Positions 12,306-43,989 of a DNA stretch of 64,000 bases are shown here, piece by piece. The notes under the pieces were generated by a model. The model had not been told where the DNA came from. It saw only the letters and a list, made by a program, of their open reading frames with translations, and ran no database searches. Position 1 is the stretch's first letter, and every line of letters begins with the position of its first letter. Origin of the DNA: Apostichopus japonicus (taxonomy: Eukaryota > Echinodermata > Holothuroidea > Aspidochirotida > Stichopodidae). The position numbers and the translations under genes were made by a program. The stretch lies in assembly GCF_037975245.1 (NCBI RefSeq), contig NC_092579.1:8796001-8860000 (forward strand). Reading direction: 5' to 3'.

Positions 12306-13293
12306 AATTTACATTTGCAGTTGCAGGAAGTCTATAAAAGAAATGATATAAGACTTCAATTCCTATAAAGATCAATTTACTCAAATCACAAAGTGGTGTT
12401 ACAATGAAAGCATGCAATTTCACAGATAATTATCGATAATCGTTTTGTTTTATTCCAACTAGAACATCATTGTAACCGTAAAAATCAAAGTAATGTGATA
12501 CCCATGAAACTAAACAAATAATGAACACAGGAACATAGGCTAAGGCTAATGTACCAATTGAGAATCATTGGAAACTCAGCAATGTTCCTTAAAATCCTGA
12601 CATACTTAACTAAAACAACTGATCATTTATTCATGTGCGCAAACTTTAGTTCACTGAAGAATATGTTCTGTACTACTTGAAGGACTTTAATTGTTGATCT
12701 CATAGCTAGGTTTGCTGCAGTGTTTGTAATATTAAGTTAATCAAGACTAAGAGCATGCACTCACTCTCTTCTTGAATCCTTAGTCACTGAAGTAATTTGA
12801 TTATTAGCTAGCATTTCTAATTTTTTTCTAAAAGAATATAAATAAACAACATTCCATAGTTATGAATTGTATAAAATATAAGCTATACAAAGAAGACATG
12901 TATTTTTAATTGTGACCCAGTACATCAAATATTTTGGGAGGCTCAATGTTTGGTGGGGACTTTGTCATGGCCAAAAGTCAAGATATGTATCAAACATGTT
13001 TTGCAGAGGGTTGGTGGGGCAAGACAGCCCCTATGGCCAGCTGCCACTTAATAAAATAATGCAAGCATATCCCAAAGGTGATAACTTCCTCAGTAGTTCT
13101 TGTACCAAAACAGCATTAGATTTGAATGAGGCAAAGCTTGTTCATAACATACAGTACAAGACTTATAATCACTGAAAAGTCATGATCAATAAATGGAAAC
13201 TCTGTGAATGAACATGATCACCCAATATTTTTGCACCACCAATATGTTACATGGTGTATTAAATTTTCAGTTGCTTAACAGGTTTAGGCTTCT

Positions 13294-13416
13294 TTACTTC
13301 TTTTGGTGTTGCTTCTTGTTTCTCAAAGGCACGAGATCGTTTTCGGACATGCGCAATCTTTCCTCAAGATAGCCTGTAGCAGGATGTTTCCCATGGGCTT
13401 TTGTGTACCATGCTTC
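13294..13416 (-). CDS. Element 1 gene, terminal exon
   Basis: Acceptor CTATAG, 40 codons plus TAA. Reads EAWYTKAHGKHPATGYLEER, then LRMSENDLVPLRNKKQHQKK, ending in a basic tail. It continues the phase of the exon at 14668-14752. Confidence 0.55.
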   Translation of the reverse strand, partial: EAWYTKAHGKHPATGYLEERLRMSENDLVPLRNKKQHQKK

Positions 13417-14667
13417 CTATAGTCCATAGATAAAAACAGGACATATAGTTAACTTTGTTCAATTACACAGACTATAGGGGGGGGGTGGGGGAGACAAATG
13501 ACAACTTACAGCCCACGGAATCACGAATGATACTGAAAAGGAAACACCGTACAGGTTAATCTCTATATTGTAGGTCTACAATCTGCAATGTCATTTCAAA
13601 TAATGACAATTTAATCATCAAAATTTTCAAAATAGGTTTAAATTAATTGACAAAGGAAGATGACAAACTTGCAGGCTACATAAGGAAGGCAGGTAACGTC
13701 TATACATTTGGGGAAAACATGCTTACACGATACAAAGCTAGATAAATACTGTAAATATGAGGAAGTCTAGGAGAAGAGTTTACACTTTACAATTTTTGAA
13801 ATTATTTTCTTACAATTTGGATGGGCATTGCCTTTGGAAGCTATAACTTTACAGTAGAATAATCTTTGAGAAATATTGAGTTTAATCTGGGGGATACAGA
13901 AAATGTACAAATGAGTGTTTTAGCCATGCACAAGATCTCTGTCAATCCTACCTACGAGCACGTTGTCTATTTTGAATATCGTGATTATAACACATTTCAT
14001 CATTTTCTTGGAAGAGCTGAATGAAAAATTGATGCATTTTATAAATGCCGGAGGCTTGCAACTGTCTTCCCTGTCATATGCAATATTTTCTAAAAATTAC
14101 TTGCGGTTGAATGCTTTCATGAAGTTTTACCCTCAGCCTGAACTTTCTGTATGAAATGATGATACTATATACCCTTCCCCCCCCCTCCCACGGGATTAAT
14201 TGTTAACTACTAGTGGTCTCAAAACATTTGGGTAAATATTAAATATGAAATTATATGAATTTGTACCAAATTAACATACAAGTAACTTAGTAAGATAGAA
14301 ATGATGCACCATTTTGCATCTCGTCCACCCCTCCAATACAAAAATTTCATCCCCTACCCTTACACCCATACCCAGATTTTGTCCCATCTCCCCTTGCCCA
14401 GACTCCTTGGTACCCTTCAGCTCCCCCCTCTCCCACCAAAAAGTCTGATTATGCTACCTTTTTACTACAATTAATAGCACACTGTTAACTCTCTGTTCAG
14501 CAAGCTATATAGCTATTAACAAATAGTCTTGACCATTATTTGCAATGGTGACACATCCATGCTTTGGTGAATTGATGAAATTGTCTATACAATGTGTATA
14601 TAAAGGGAATCTGTTCTACTGATAAATTCATTCTTGACTATTAAATGGCACTTTAGATAATACTCAC

Positions 14668-14752
14668 ATATCCTTCTCCCTCACAATCTTTAAGATGCAG
14701 AAACTCAGTCACAACTGCTTTCGCAAGGCTAGTTTTCATGTTTTTTCCAACA
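14668..14752 (-). CDS. Element 1 gene, penultimate exon
   Basis: Acceptor CTGACAG, donor GTGAGT. 28 full codons starting in phase 2, reading VGKNMKTSLAKAVVTEFLHL then KDCEGEGY. It joins the last exon in frame. Confidence 0.55.
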
Positions 14753-16126
14753 CTGTCAGAAATTTAAAATTCAGTGTAGTCTAACCATCAGTATGATTTC
14801 AATTCATTTAACCTTCTAGTCAACCTAGAAGACCAGGGTACAACTAACTTCTTCTTTTCGAATTATCACAAATTTGAAGATTTTCAACTCTGACCCTGTA
14901 AACTCATTAATGTTCATGATGTGAGCACATCACATACAATGCATCAACGTAGCAAGTATGGAGATCAGCCATCATTCCCTTATTAAGTTATTGCGCTCAC
15001 AAGGCAAATGTCACATACCCGCACACGCAAACGCCAACTTGAATTCATAGGTTCCTTTTCCTTCCAGCAAGGAACCAAAAATACTGGAGATCTGCCATTG
15101 CAAATTTGCAATATCCCCACACCCACCCCTCCCCCAAAGAAAAAAAAAACAGTACTATACAGACCTTTGTCCGTATTTCTCGGTTAGATGGGACACCAAT
15201 ATTCTGACCATAAAGACATATAGCAATATTATGAAAATAATACAGTACAACATTATAAAAGTAGAGCCGCAATGGGCTAATGGTATATACGTAGTACATT
15301 CATGTGCTGTTTTTGCACCATAATAAGAATGACCAAAATAACTTGACACCCATAGAAAAGTATCTGGTCAATATACAATTCTTTCTTTGAGGAGGGAAGT
15401 ATGTATTTAGTAATTGTATGTACCAAATATAAGATTCATCCAGGTTGCAGACATAGGGTCCATCTAATTACCATGTTTATCCATGTTCTGGCCAGTGAGT
15501 TAGACTGATAACAATTTTTTTTTTACCCCGGTCACCCCTCGTGTGACCTATTCTAAAGTCAATTGGTTTCATTTAATGTCTATGGGCAATATTTGTATCA
15601 TGTATGCGAATCATCTCATTTCACCCATTAAGTTTGCCCGATACAAGGTTTTATGTGATTGACAACTATAGACATCAAGTTACCATTATCATGCAAAATC
15701 AACAGGAGTAAAATCTATTCAATCAATCCAACATCCATAGATATACCAATTGTCGAGTTTCATGTAATCACAGTATCTCAGTCCAATGGTTCAAACACTT
15801 TGCAATCCAGTAAGAGCTTGTTTAGAGCACAGTATAACAAAGTTTCCATTGAAAACTCCTGCAATCACATTAAAATAAGTAAACTCAGTTTAAATTTACA
15901 TATTTTTTAGATTTTGAGAGTATGTATGAAATCTGGGGGTTGCTGGATTGTTGTTAAAAATATATGGAGTTCAAATTCCAAAGGGGGCACTTTTCAATAT
16001 CAAAGGAGGCACTTTTCAATTTGTTTGCAAAAGTGGGGTATACATGACCAAGTGCACCCACCCCAGCTCCTACAACCATGAAGATGATACATCATATTCT
16101 TAGACTTCATTCTCCTGAGTACTTAC

Positions 16127-16291
16127 AAATTTGTTATCCTGTATTGGTGAATGATAACTTGGGCCTCTGCTTTTAGCAAGGGAGAGGTCGGCATCGTCAA
16201 TATCACTCTCACTGGTACCGGAAGTTGATAAAATGATAGTGCTTGGTAATGAATCTGATGAGCTAGCATTGCTTGAGTCTTCTTGGTTCTC
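16127..16291 (-). CDS. Element 1 gene, exon 3 (Ser/acidic linker)
   Basis: 55 codons, phase 0 to 0, between a GTGTAG acceptor and a GTAAGT donor. Includes SNASSSDSLPS and SESDIDDADLSLAKSRGPSY. A low-complexity linker; no domain recognised. Confidence 0.55.
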
Positions 16292-16527
16292 CTACACAAT
16301 TAACAACAAGAACATTGACATCTTGATTGCATGTTTTTCATTTTGTGACATGCATTCCTTTAAGAGTAGCATCATATGGTCATGCAAGCCTGTACCTCAC
16401 TGGAATGTAGTAGTGCTAAAGTTTTGGCACATGGAACACTGCAATGCCATGTTGTGTTTCTATTTTCTTTTGTTGTGTCTTTTGTTGTGTCTTTAAATTA
16501 ATTATCAGCAAAGAGATTAAACAGTAC

Positions 16528-16651
16528 TTGCATTTTGAATATGTTGAAATGCTGCAGGAATTTCAGCCAGATGCCAACTTTTGGTATTACATCTTTCACA
16601 GAATGTTTGTCTAATAATCTACAGTAAAGCTGTCCTCATCTATGGCATTTT
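16528..16651 (-). pseudogene. Element 1 gene, exon 2 (SAM remainder, frameshifted)
   Basis: The acceptor is a long pyrimidine run ending CCATAG. The first part, in phase with exon 1, gives ENAIDEDSF and soon reaches a stop. The second part in another frame gives LDKHSVKDVIPKVGIWLKFL and ends at a GTACTG donor. At 124 bases it is one base away from a length that would keep the frame. Confidence 0.6.
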
Positions 16652-18579
16652 CTATGGAAATAAAAAAAAAATATTAAACAGTTTTTTAGTTTTTCAATTT
16701 TAAATGCTCATATGATACTAGTAAGCAAGGGGAAATACAGATAATAATTAAACTTGTAAATAGCATATTGATTGTTATTTATGGGTTGACCATTCCATAA
16801 CAAAAGAGAAGCTGACAGATTTTGCTGAAACTGCATCAGAAGAATCTACTGTGTTCACAATAAACACACTCAGTATAACTAGCCTTATCAAATTAAATAC
16901 TTAAGGGTAATAAAAAATAAGCAAAAAAAATCTAAACACTTTCTCATATCCACCCATATCCTACTTGCAACACCCTATTTTTTTAGTAGGTTGTGCATAA
17001 TAAATTGAAATAAGAGCATATGGTACGTTAGGGCCTAGTGTAAGACTAACTTCATCCTCAAACATGAAAAACCTGAAGTATCCAGGCACTGGGAAAAAAC
17101 ATCAGTCACAATAGGCTTCAGGCTAATACAACTATCAACAGAAACCAACAGAATTTGTCATGGTACAGACACTATTACTGTTTTAGGCATAAGCGTAGTT
17201 TCTCTGTGAACTGAGCATACAGTGGATCAGTAAATTGTATTAGGTCTATAGGCTAGCAAATGAAAGAACTGTAAAATATTTTTTTTAAGGCACCTGTATA
17301 TTCGCTAGTAATATATTATATCCTTAACCGTCCTATATTCCTGCACGTCCTATATTTTCCTACATGCACAAATCATACCATTATCAATGTACGGCTGGTT
17401 AGCTTAAAAGCAAAAATGTTCAAAATCCACAGGGAAGGTAAATTTATAAAGAGTGCCACCATTTTTCCACACTGTTGGTATGGAAATGAGCGAAACTATA
17501 GGACGGTTTATAATTCAGTAATAGTGCTGCATTTATTTTGGCCATAATTCCCGCTTTTTCAGCGAACAATGAATCAATAATACATTAAATAGAAAGAAAA
17601 CAAGATAGAGGTTTTTTGGCATTGTCACTTTGTGGCTTAATGGTATATTCAAAGAAATATTTCAGCTTGGAATATTAAGTTCACAAATTTGGGTTGTACC
17701 ATGCTACTACTAGCCTAGGCTATCTTCACATAGAGTAGCTATGTCTACATAATTAACTTACCTATGTTGAAACTGTAGTAGCCTATACCAAAAGAATATT
17801 TGCCTAGATGCTAGTTGCTACCTCAAGATGATATAATATACAGTTCTGAAGTTGTTACAAAATGACCTAGCTAAGGCCTATGTTAGTTTGTAACCTAACT
17901 TAGTTTCAAACTTACTGGTAGGGCTAGGCTATAGGCTATATCCTAACCTAGCCGGGGCCTATGTACCTATTTTGACTTGAAAATTAAGTTTGACCATATC
18001 ACTGACACAGCCATTGGAGACCATGCAACCTCATTTTTAGTAATGAAGTCTTACCTTTATATTTCATAGGCTATATAAGTTAAAACGTTATTTAGAGCAT
18101 TTTCTATTGCAAGGCTATCCTATTATTATATCCTATTTTAAAAGAATGGATAGTTTTAGCCTATAAATAAGTTAATCTTATGTAGTGAAGTTAGGCCTAT
18201 GCTTCATTAAAGACCAAACGCTACTAGTCGTTCGGCCTAACATTATAGTCTTAGCCTCTAACGTTATAAGTTAAACTTACGTAGTGAGGGTTAGCTTCAT
18301 CAAAGACTGTAAGTTAATCTTACGTAGTGAGTTTAGGCCTATACTTCATCAAAGACCAAACGTTAGGCCTAACATTACAGCTATCTACGTATCACTATTA
18401 GTATCACTGTATCAATGTAATATTTGCTTGTCTGAACCACGGCGCTCGCAGCACAAATTACATGTAACTTAGGCCTAGCCTATCATATCTACAATGGCAT
18501 ATATAATATAGTATGTCACTAATTAACGTTGCGAACGCCTGTGGCCTGAACTAGTCAGCATACTTTGGCGTATATATAC

Positions 18580-18646
18580 CTTTGAATATTCGTATTAACA
18601 TTGGCAAACCCCAATCATCAAGGATGGAACTAACAAACGCTGCCAT
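18580..18646 (-). CDS. Element 1 gene, exon 1 (SAM start)
   Basis: Begins AAAATGG, encodes 22 residues (MAAFVSSILDDWGLPMLIRI then FK) plus one base, and ends at a GTATAT donor in phase 1. The same size and phase are seen in the first exon of element 3's gene. Confidence 0.65.
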
Positions 18647-18976
18647 TTTCAGAGCCCATCAAAGTGTTTGATTCAACAAAGAATGCCTTCTTGGTCCTGA
18701 ATTTACGTATGATTTGTAGATTTGTGTGACGGTGTTCAGCTGTAGTCTGCGAAAGGTGGCATGCAAAAGCGCTGATAGTGGTCACATGACATAACTTAAC
18801 CAATGAGAAAAGTCTTAGAGAGTGACCGTGTGCAAAAAGTCAAACTTTCTTCGAGCTATTCCACAATTTCAAACAATCTTGCGTAATAACTCAACCAATA
18901 CGACCCATTTCTGGGTACAGCATGGCTGACTCAGCAGATGGGTCACACAACATGACCCAGGTGTTTTTACAGTGTA

Positions 18977-20180
18977 CGATCTAACTGGAAACCAGCCAGA
19001 CATCGCACCAGTGCAATCTGCCATGTACTATGAGCTGTGGTGTACCGCAAGGCTGCATTCTTGGACCTCTGTTATTTCTTGTTTACGTAAATGATTTGTG
19101 TAACTGCTCATCTGTACTCTCCTTAATCTTATTTGCAGACGACACTAGTATCCTTTATAAATATAAATACCTCACATCCGGGGCACGTATAGTTAATAAT
19201 GAGCTAAAATGGTTTCATTATGCCCAAGGATCATTAAATATTTCTAAAACCAATTTCATGATTTTTCATTCCTTGCAGCGTAAAATTAGCACTGTTGAGT
19301 CTTTCAATGATTGTAATAAAATTGACGTAATTAGTAAAGCCAAATTCCTTGGCATTAATATCGACTCCAATTTCACCTGGAAACCCTTTATCGATGTTAC
19401 TTGTTCTAAAATATAAAGAGTAATTAAATTGGTATTTTGTATAAATTCAGCTATATCGTCCCATTTAATATCATTAAATCCTAGTATGATTCACTTATTC
19501 ATTCGCATGCAACTGTCCTATTGTAATATTATATGGGGAAAAACTTACTCCTCTTACTCCAGTTGTTTAAATATTTAACAAAAAAAGAGCCGTTAGTAAT
19601 TTGACTAACTCTGATTATCGATATCACCAACCAAATCCCTTTTCTTTACTCAAAGGATTCTTAATAGTTTGATATTTACAATTTACAGGTGACTATTTTC
19701 ATGTTCAAGTATATCAAGGGGCCCATACCGCTTAAGTTTCATAGTTAGTTAAATTATAACAACAAATTCCATTTTTATAACGTAAGGACATCTCACGATT
19801 TCGGCACAAATCTTTCTTGCAATGATATTGTCAATCGATTTTTTATAAACAGTGGCGTTAAATTTGGAATATACTAGATAACAATTTAAAAGCCACAATT
19901 AGTCATTTTCCTTTAACAAAAGGTTAAAGTGTCACCTTCTAAATCATTATTGCTTGTAAGTTGTTTATTGTAAATCATTATTGCTTGTAAGTTGTTAATT
20001 ACCTTTGTTTTTTGTTCTTTGTTCTTTTCCTCTATTTTTGTATTGTGTTTATCTGCACTGTTTAACTTGTATAAGTGGGACTGCTCGTACAAGATAATGC
20101 TTTTTCAGTCGTCCTTCACCACCTTGTTTTATCTTGACTTTGTACTACTCCTCTTTTATTGTTTTGGAAATATACTCAAA
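18977..20180 (+). mobile_element. LINE remnant with reverse-transcriptase core
   Basis: The frame at 19030-19416 reads MSCGVPQGCILGPLLFLVYV, then LILFADDTSILY, then KAKFLGINIDSNFTWKPF. These are the RT palm motifs including the FADD catalytic aspartates, plus the usual downstream segment. The frame breaks at 19416. A later piece, MQLSYCNIIWGKTY, and a direct repeat of TAAATCATTATTGCTTGTAA near 19940-20000 lie in the 3' part. It starts right beside element 1's right-hand TA. Confidence 0.75.
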
Positions 20181-21075
20181 CTCAATCTCAAACATCGCAC
20201 AAAGATTAAGGTTCATGGAAACAAATTTCGGAGGTTTGTCAGTGAAAATAAAGCATGATGGAACTTTCTATGGAATAAATAACCTTCGGAACAGTAGGCC
20301 AAATACAAGTAACAAAATTTGCTGATTTAAGGATAAGATTGCAAGCTCTCTATAGACCTATAACCTAGGTATAGGCAAATTACAAGTAACATTTGTTTAT
20401 TTTAGGCGTCAGTCACTTGCAGTCTGAAGTAACAATGTTTGCATTAGAGCAGTCTGTTAGAAAAATATCTTCTTGGTCAGTGCTAAACTAAGTAGGAAAA
20501 TTATAGAAGTAGGTTGTCATACCATATAAGGTGGTTAATGTTTCGCCCATAAGTTCATAAACCAATATGGTTGACATATGTCTTGATGCCCTGTGCCTTC
20601 TGTGGAGGTATGGATTTCATGATTGTGTACGTAACAATGACAGTCTTATTTTAAGTGCGTCGACTTCTATAGTGGGCTGGCACCATTAGCATATATATGA
20701 CTATGCGTTGTTGCGCTAAGGGTGCTTACTACTTGGTACAATATGAGTACGGTGAGTTCAAAGCATTCGTGAGTTCAAGCGGGGCTTCACACTTCCTATC
20801 GCTTCCGCACGTGACATAAGCTAGCACAGTGTGTACATCTTATAGCGGAAGGTTGACAAGAATGACGTCCCTCGGAGTAAGTGGAAGAACGATTTTTCTT
20901 TTAAGAACCAGTTTAAATTTGAAAGCTTTGGTGTATTGTCATGATAGAAAATATGTTACGAATGTGGAAGTATGGGATGGAGCCTAACTAAACAATCCGA
21001 TGAAAGCACGTTTATAATTACATTCCTCCGTCTTTACAATTCACATGGAATTAAATATTTTTCTTCCTATTTCAG
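20181..21075. other. Upstream and 5' untranslated region of RTK-A
   Basis: No coding frame. A strong acceptor (TTCTTCCTATTTCAG) ends at 21075, 18 bases before the RTK-A start codon, so a 5' untranslated exon probably lies upstream. A candidate donor (GTAAGT) is at 20877. Confidence 0.4.
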
Positions 21076-21093
21076 TTGAACCTTACCGCCGCC

Positions 21094-40270
<19,177 letters not shown>

Positions 40271-40597
40271 ATTCAACGTATTACTAATATTTACAATGTG
40301 AAAGTCAGTTTGAAATTGGCTTTGGTTTGTGTCTATAAGATCACGTTGAAAAGCTACATATGTGTTCCCGCTGGCGTTTTGGGTGACCGATGAATAATTG
40401 AGAAGGTTCTTGGATGGCAATTTTACTTTGACCATCTTGCTGAACAGTTAAAAGATCTTACAACATGGATATAGGTTTGATAAAACGCAAAATGGATAAA
40501 TATATATGGTGACGTAAATTAATATTATCTTTTCGTTCAGATTCAAGCAAATACTTATATCATTTTCGTGACAGCCTTCATTAACTCTTATACCTTT

Positions 40598-40603
40598 AAT
40601 AAA
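40598..40603 (+). terminator. Candidate polyadenylation signal of RTK-A
   Basis: AATAAA 328 bases after the stop codon, in AT-rich sequence. Confidence 0.5.
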
Positions 40604-43600
40604 CGATCAAATTAATAGCGTAATTTAGGCGCATAATTTGACTTTTAATCTTTATATATATTGACAAAAATCGGGGATAAAACATAAAATAAGAGTTTAT
40701 AGAGATGTTTACATAAGTACATTAGCGATATGCATTTCTTATAAATCATTCTTTTTATTCAGAGTTGCGCCCAAAATAGGTCTGCTTAGGCCTTTGCTAT
40801 TTTATTTTGCTGTGTTTTTTTTTATTGTACCCAATAAGTTGATAATTTCAAAGTTTAACGAAAATGGATAAAAGCATAAAAATGAAAAACAACGCTTTCA
40901 AAGCCCGATTATTTGATGGAACCGTTTGTATGTAGTTGTTTTGGCGTTTTAAAAAAAATAATTTTTGTGTCGTTTTTAAAATGTTGTCTTTTATGTTATA
41001 AATCCGTGGTTTATATTTGTTTTGGGGGAAGGTGCATGGCCGCATTAGTCTTCCGTGGTTAGAAATGATTGTAGTATATTCATATGTTAATGTATCCCAA
41101 TTCTGTAGAAGAGAAGCGGATTAAAATCATAAAGAAAAACATGGAAGATATTAAAAGTTCTTATACTGTGCATCTATGACATCACACCTGTATGAGTTTA
41201 GTTCATTTTGGGGCAGGCACTTTGTTCATTTCTAATCTCGAAAACGATACTTGATTGTAAATTTCACAAGAATGCTAAGAATATCTTCCTTTTCCATAAA
41301 AGTAACTTCCCGCATAAATATCCTTTTAAACTATCATAATTAATATATAGTTGATTGCCCAAAATGACCCGAGTACCTATTCAACGAGAGCTAGTATACA
41401 AGCAAATATACTAGAATACGAGTAAGGGATCAAACTTCTGCTGAAAAACATACACCACATTACTTCACCATTTGTACTTGAATATTGAAACATTTCTTTT
41501 CACAATTCTTTGGTAAGTTTGCAGGTGTTGGTTCATGGTACAATATGTGACCTGTCAATTCAATAATACCACAATCTAGCACTGCCCAGTCATCACAATG
41601 TTTTATTTCACAATATATTACATACAATTTTGAAATAAGAATAAAGTCAAAGTGAAATGTTCCACCTCCTGAGTCTGCTATGCAGTGAACCCAAGCACAA
41701 AATTCTGAACAAACAAACTAAAACATGACATCAAAACATCATCCCAGACGAACCAAGTATAATTCTTAACATTTGATAAAGTTATTCCGCACATATATCA
41801 CGTAGAACACGGCTAGAAGTTACTTATAATGTTATTATATATTACAGAGGGCCCAGCAAACATTTAGGCCCACGACCCATGATCTTCCTTGAGAACTGAA
41901 CTACGACCTACCAGACCCCCATCATTTAGAGTCCATGCTCAAAGTGTATAAAAGATAGCTTGACTCGGAGCTTGATGTTAAAAGATGCGGGCAAATCGTT
42001 TTCCTTCTCCAAGCACCGAAAACTGTTTAATTACTTTTGGAAAATCCCACGACCCACCGAACAGGTTTCTCGACATACAGTTTGCTCCATAATATTCCTA
42101 GGGTAAACATAATAACAAACAATGCGATCACATTGTTTGTTATTCTGATGGATGATGGATCTTGGTGAGTGTTATAGTAATGTAAAGATGTGGGCGGTGC
42201 CAAAGAGGGGTCAAGCCCGTAATTATAATACTGCAGTTACTATAGTTGCATGTATTATGTATTAATTTTACATGTACCCAGTACGAATTGACATAAGGTC
42301 AAACAACCTAACCCGTTCCCATTCAACCGCACAAAGTAAGTACATATTAGACATATTTTATTGGACATATTTATTGTACTTATTTGTTATTAATATTGTA
42401 CATATTTCAAACATATATCACGACCACCAATGAAAGTAAGATATTGGCTATTTTAATAACTTCAAAATTACGGTGTAGATCAACTCGATTATCGAAATCG
42501 AAACTTCTATCCATTAGATTCAAAACGGGACAAAACCTCATCGTTACGTTGGTGCAAACAATTAGTAGATTTTCAAAATTTCGTCCATTTGATTTTTCAC
42601 CCAATAGTTTTAATAATTTACAAACATAAGGTTGTCTATTCAGTACCAGGTTTATACATCGATCGCCTTAACAAAAATGTGGCGATCGACTAGGCCTAGA
42701 TAATGTGAGAAAACAGTTCATTTCTGAAAGTAATACATTTCGATTGAAATAAACAAACTTGATAATAAAGGAAAGATGTACAACTCGATCCTTCGTAACG
42801 AATTATTTATATATGTCCGGCGGCGAATGTGCCTACAATTAGTGCCAGTAGTACACGTACAGTGAATTTCCAACATGGAGTCGCTGCCATAAATGAAATT
42901 TGTTCGTTACCATATATTACCATGCCCGTGTAGCATATATCAGTTGTATTTTGCTTACTGCTGAAAGACCTTCAGTAGATTATCATAAGTACACACTGAT
43001 TGACTGCGTTAGTTATATAGAAACCCTATGATGATCTACAATACTATACTCTGTGATTTAGAAGCCGCGGTAAGGTTTTTTTTTTTATAAAAACATACAT
43101 TTTGTGAAATGTTTACTTGTGACATGAAACTGTCAAATATCTTCAAATGCTTCATCTATCAAGGGGTTTGCCCCCACCCCCCCACCTCGTGTCCGGCACC
43201 GAGGCTGTAATTCTTGACCCATGACCTCACGTTAGATAACAAAGTGGCATTGAAGCTACCCATATCAATGGTAATCTTCTTTAAATATTAACATTTAATT
43301 ATATTTATTATCCTTAATAATCTTAGTCTCGCCCGTTACCAAACGGTGGTTGCCAATGTATCAGACGTGACAGGCTTTTCTACATTTTTAGAAATTAGCG
43401 TTAAAGGTATATATAGTATAAGTTGGTATGTGTTACCAAGCTCGCTTATTCGAGGTCAGTTACTATTGCAGGTAGTAACTTGAATCGCGATATTGACAAA
43501 GTGATGGTACGCCTAAACACTTTCATCATGTCATCTAAATTTGTGGGTATTTAGTCGAAGAAAACACATTACAGTTGTCTTTACCATCAGTATAAAGGAC

Positions 43601-43989
43601 AGGATAATAATTTCAAATTTATTTTGTGTAACTGTATATATTTATAAAGTGACGTCAATTAATTGCAGTTTACAAGAAAGTGTGCATATTGCGGAAGTGA
43701 AGTGATATTTTCTCTACTAGGTAAGTTTCAGATTGGGTTGTGTGTTCCAGTTGCAGAATAGTATGCAATGTAACACTCTGTTTAGCCATAGCACCGAAGT
43801 ACATTGATATGTCAGTAGTGCAAGATCTGCCTACTATAGAATTACACAACTTTGCTTATATCTGCAAACGACAATACCTTCACAGGGAGTCGATCGTAGG
43901 GGCCGAAGGGCCAGTGACCCCAAATAGTTCAAACTAAGCGTACAATAAGCCTAGACCTTTCATGTAATAATTGTTTTTCGTATATCAAA
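40604..43989. other. Intergenic between RTK-A and the downstream LINE
   Basis: No exon chain or known protein seen. Only AT-rich sequence, short ORFs and scattered homopolymers. Confidence 0.4.

Larger units (their letters stand above)
13294..18646 (-). pseudogene. SAM-domain gene carried by element 1 (partly resolved, one frameshift)
   Basis: Minus-strand gene spanning the element. The ATG is at 18646 and the last stop at 13294. Five exons with good splice signals were found: 18580-18646, 16528-16651, 16127-16291, 14668-14752 and 13294-13416. Exons 1 and 2 together give a SAM-like start: MAAFVSSILDDWGLPM, then IRIFKENAIDEDSF, then LDKHSVKDVIPKVGIWLKFL. This matches the N-terminal SAM pattern of SAMD3-like invertebrate proteins (known family, recalled). 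Exon 2 needs a one-base frame change near its middle, so this copy is mutated there or the sequence has an error. Exon 3 is acidic and Ser-rich; the last exon ends in a basic Lys/Gln tail. At least one exon between 16127 and 14752 was not found, because the phases there do not match. Confidence 0.6.
12061..18974. mobile_element. Element 1: large TA-flanked inverted-repeat element with TGGGTCA arrays
   Basis: The left end starts CACTGTAACAACACTTGGGT and the right end finishes ACCCAGGTGTTTTTACAGTG, an imperfect terminal inverted repeat flanked on both sides by TA (12059-12060 and 18975-18976). About eleven TGGGTCA/TGACCCA motifs in both orientations fill the first 240 bases, and four more lie in the last 75. 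Length is 6.9 kb. The interior holds a minus-strand spliced gene with a SAM-like N-terminus (separate entries). No transposase was recognised. TA duplication fits Tc1/mariner-like or ISL2EU-like cut-and-paste families, but the family cannot be named from sequence alone. Confidence 0.75.

Noticed and set aside
12912-13175. 87-codon plus-strand frame
   Set aside because: Lies inside element 1, has no domain, and runs against the orientation of the element's supported gene.
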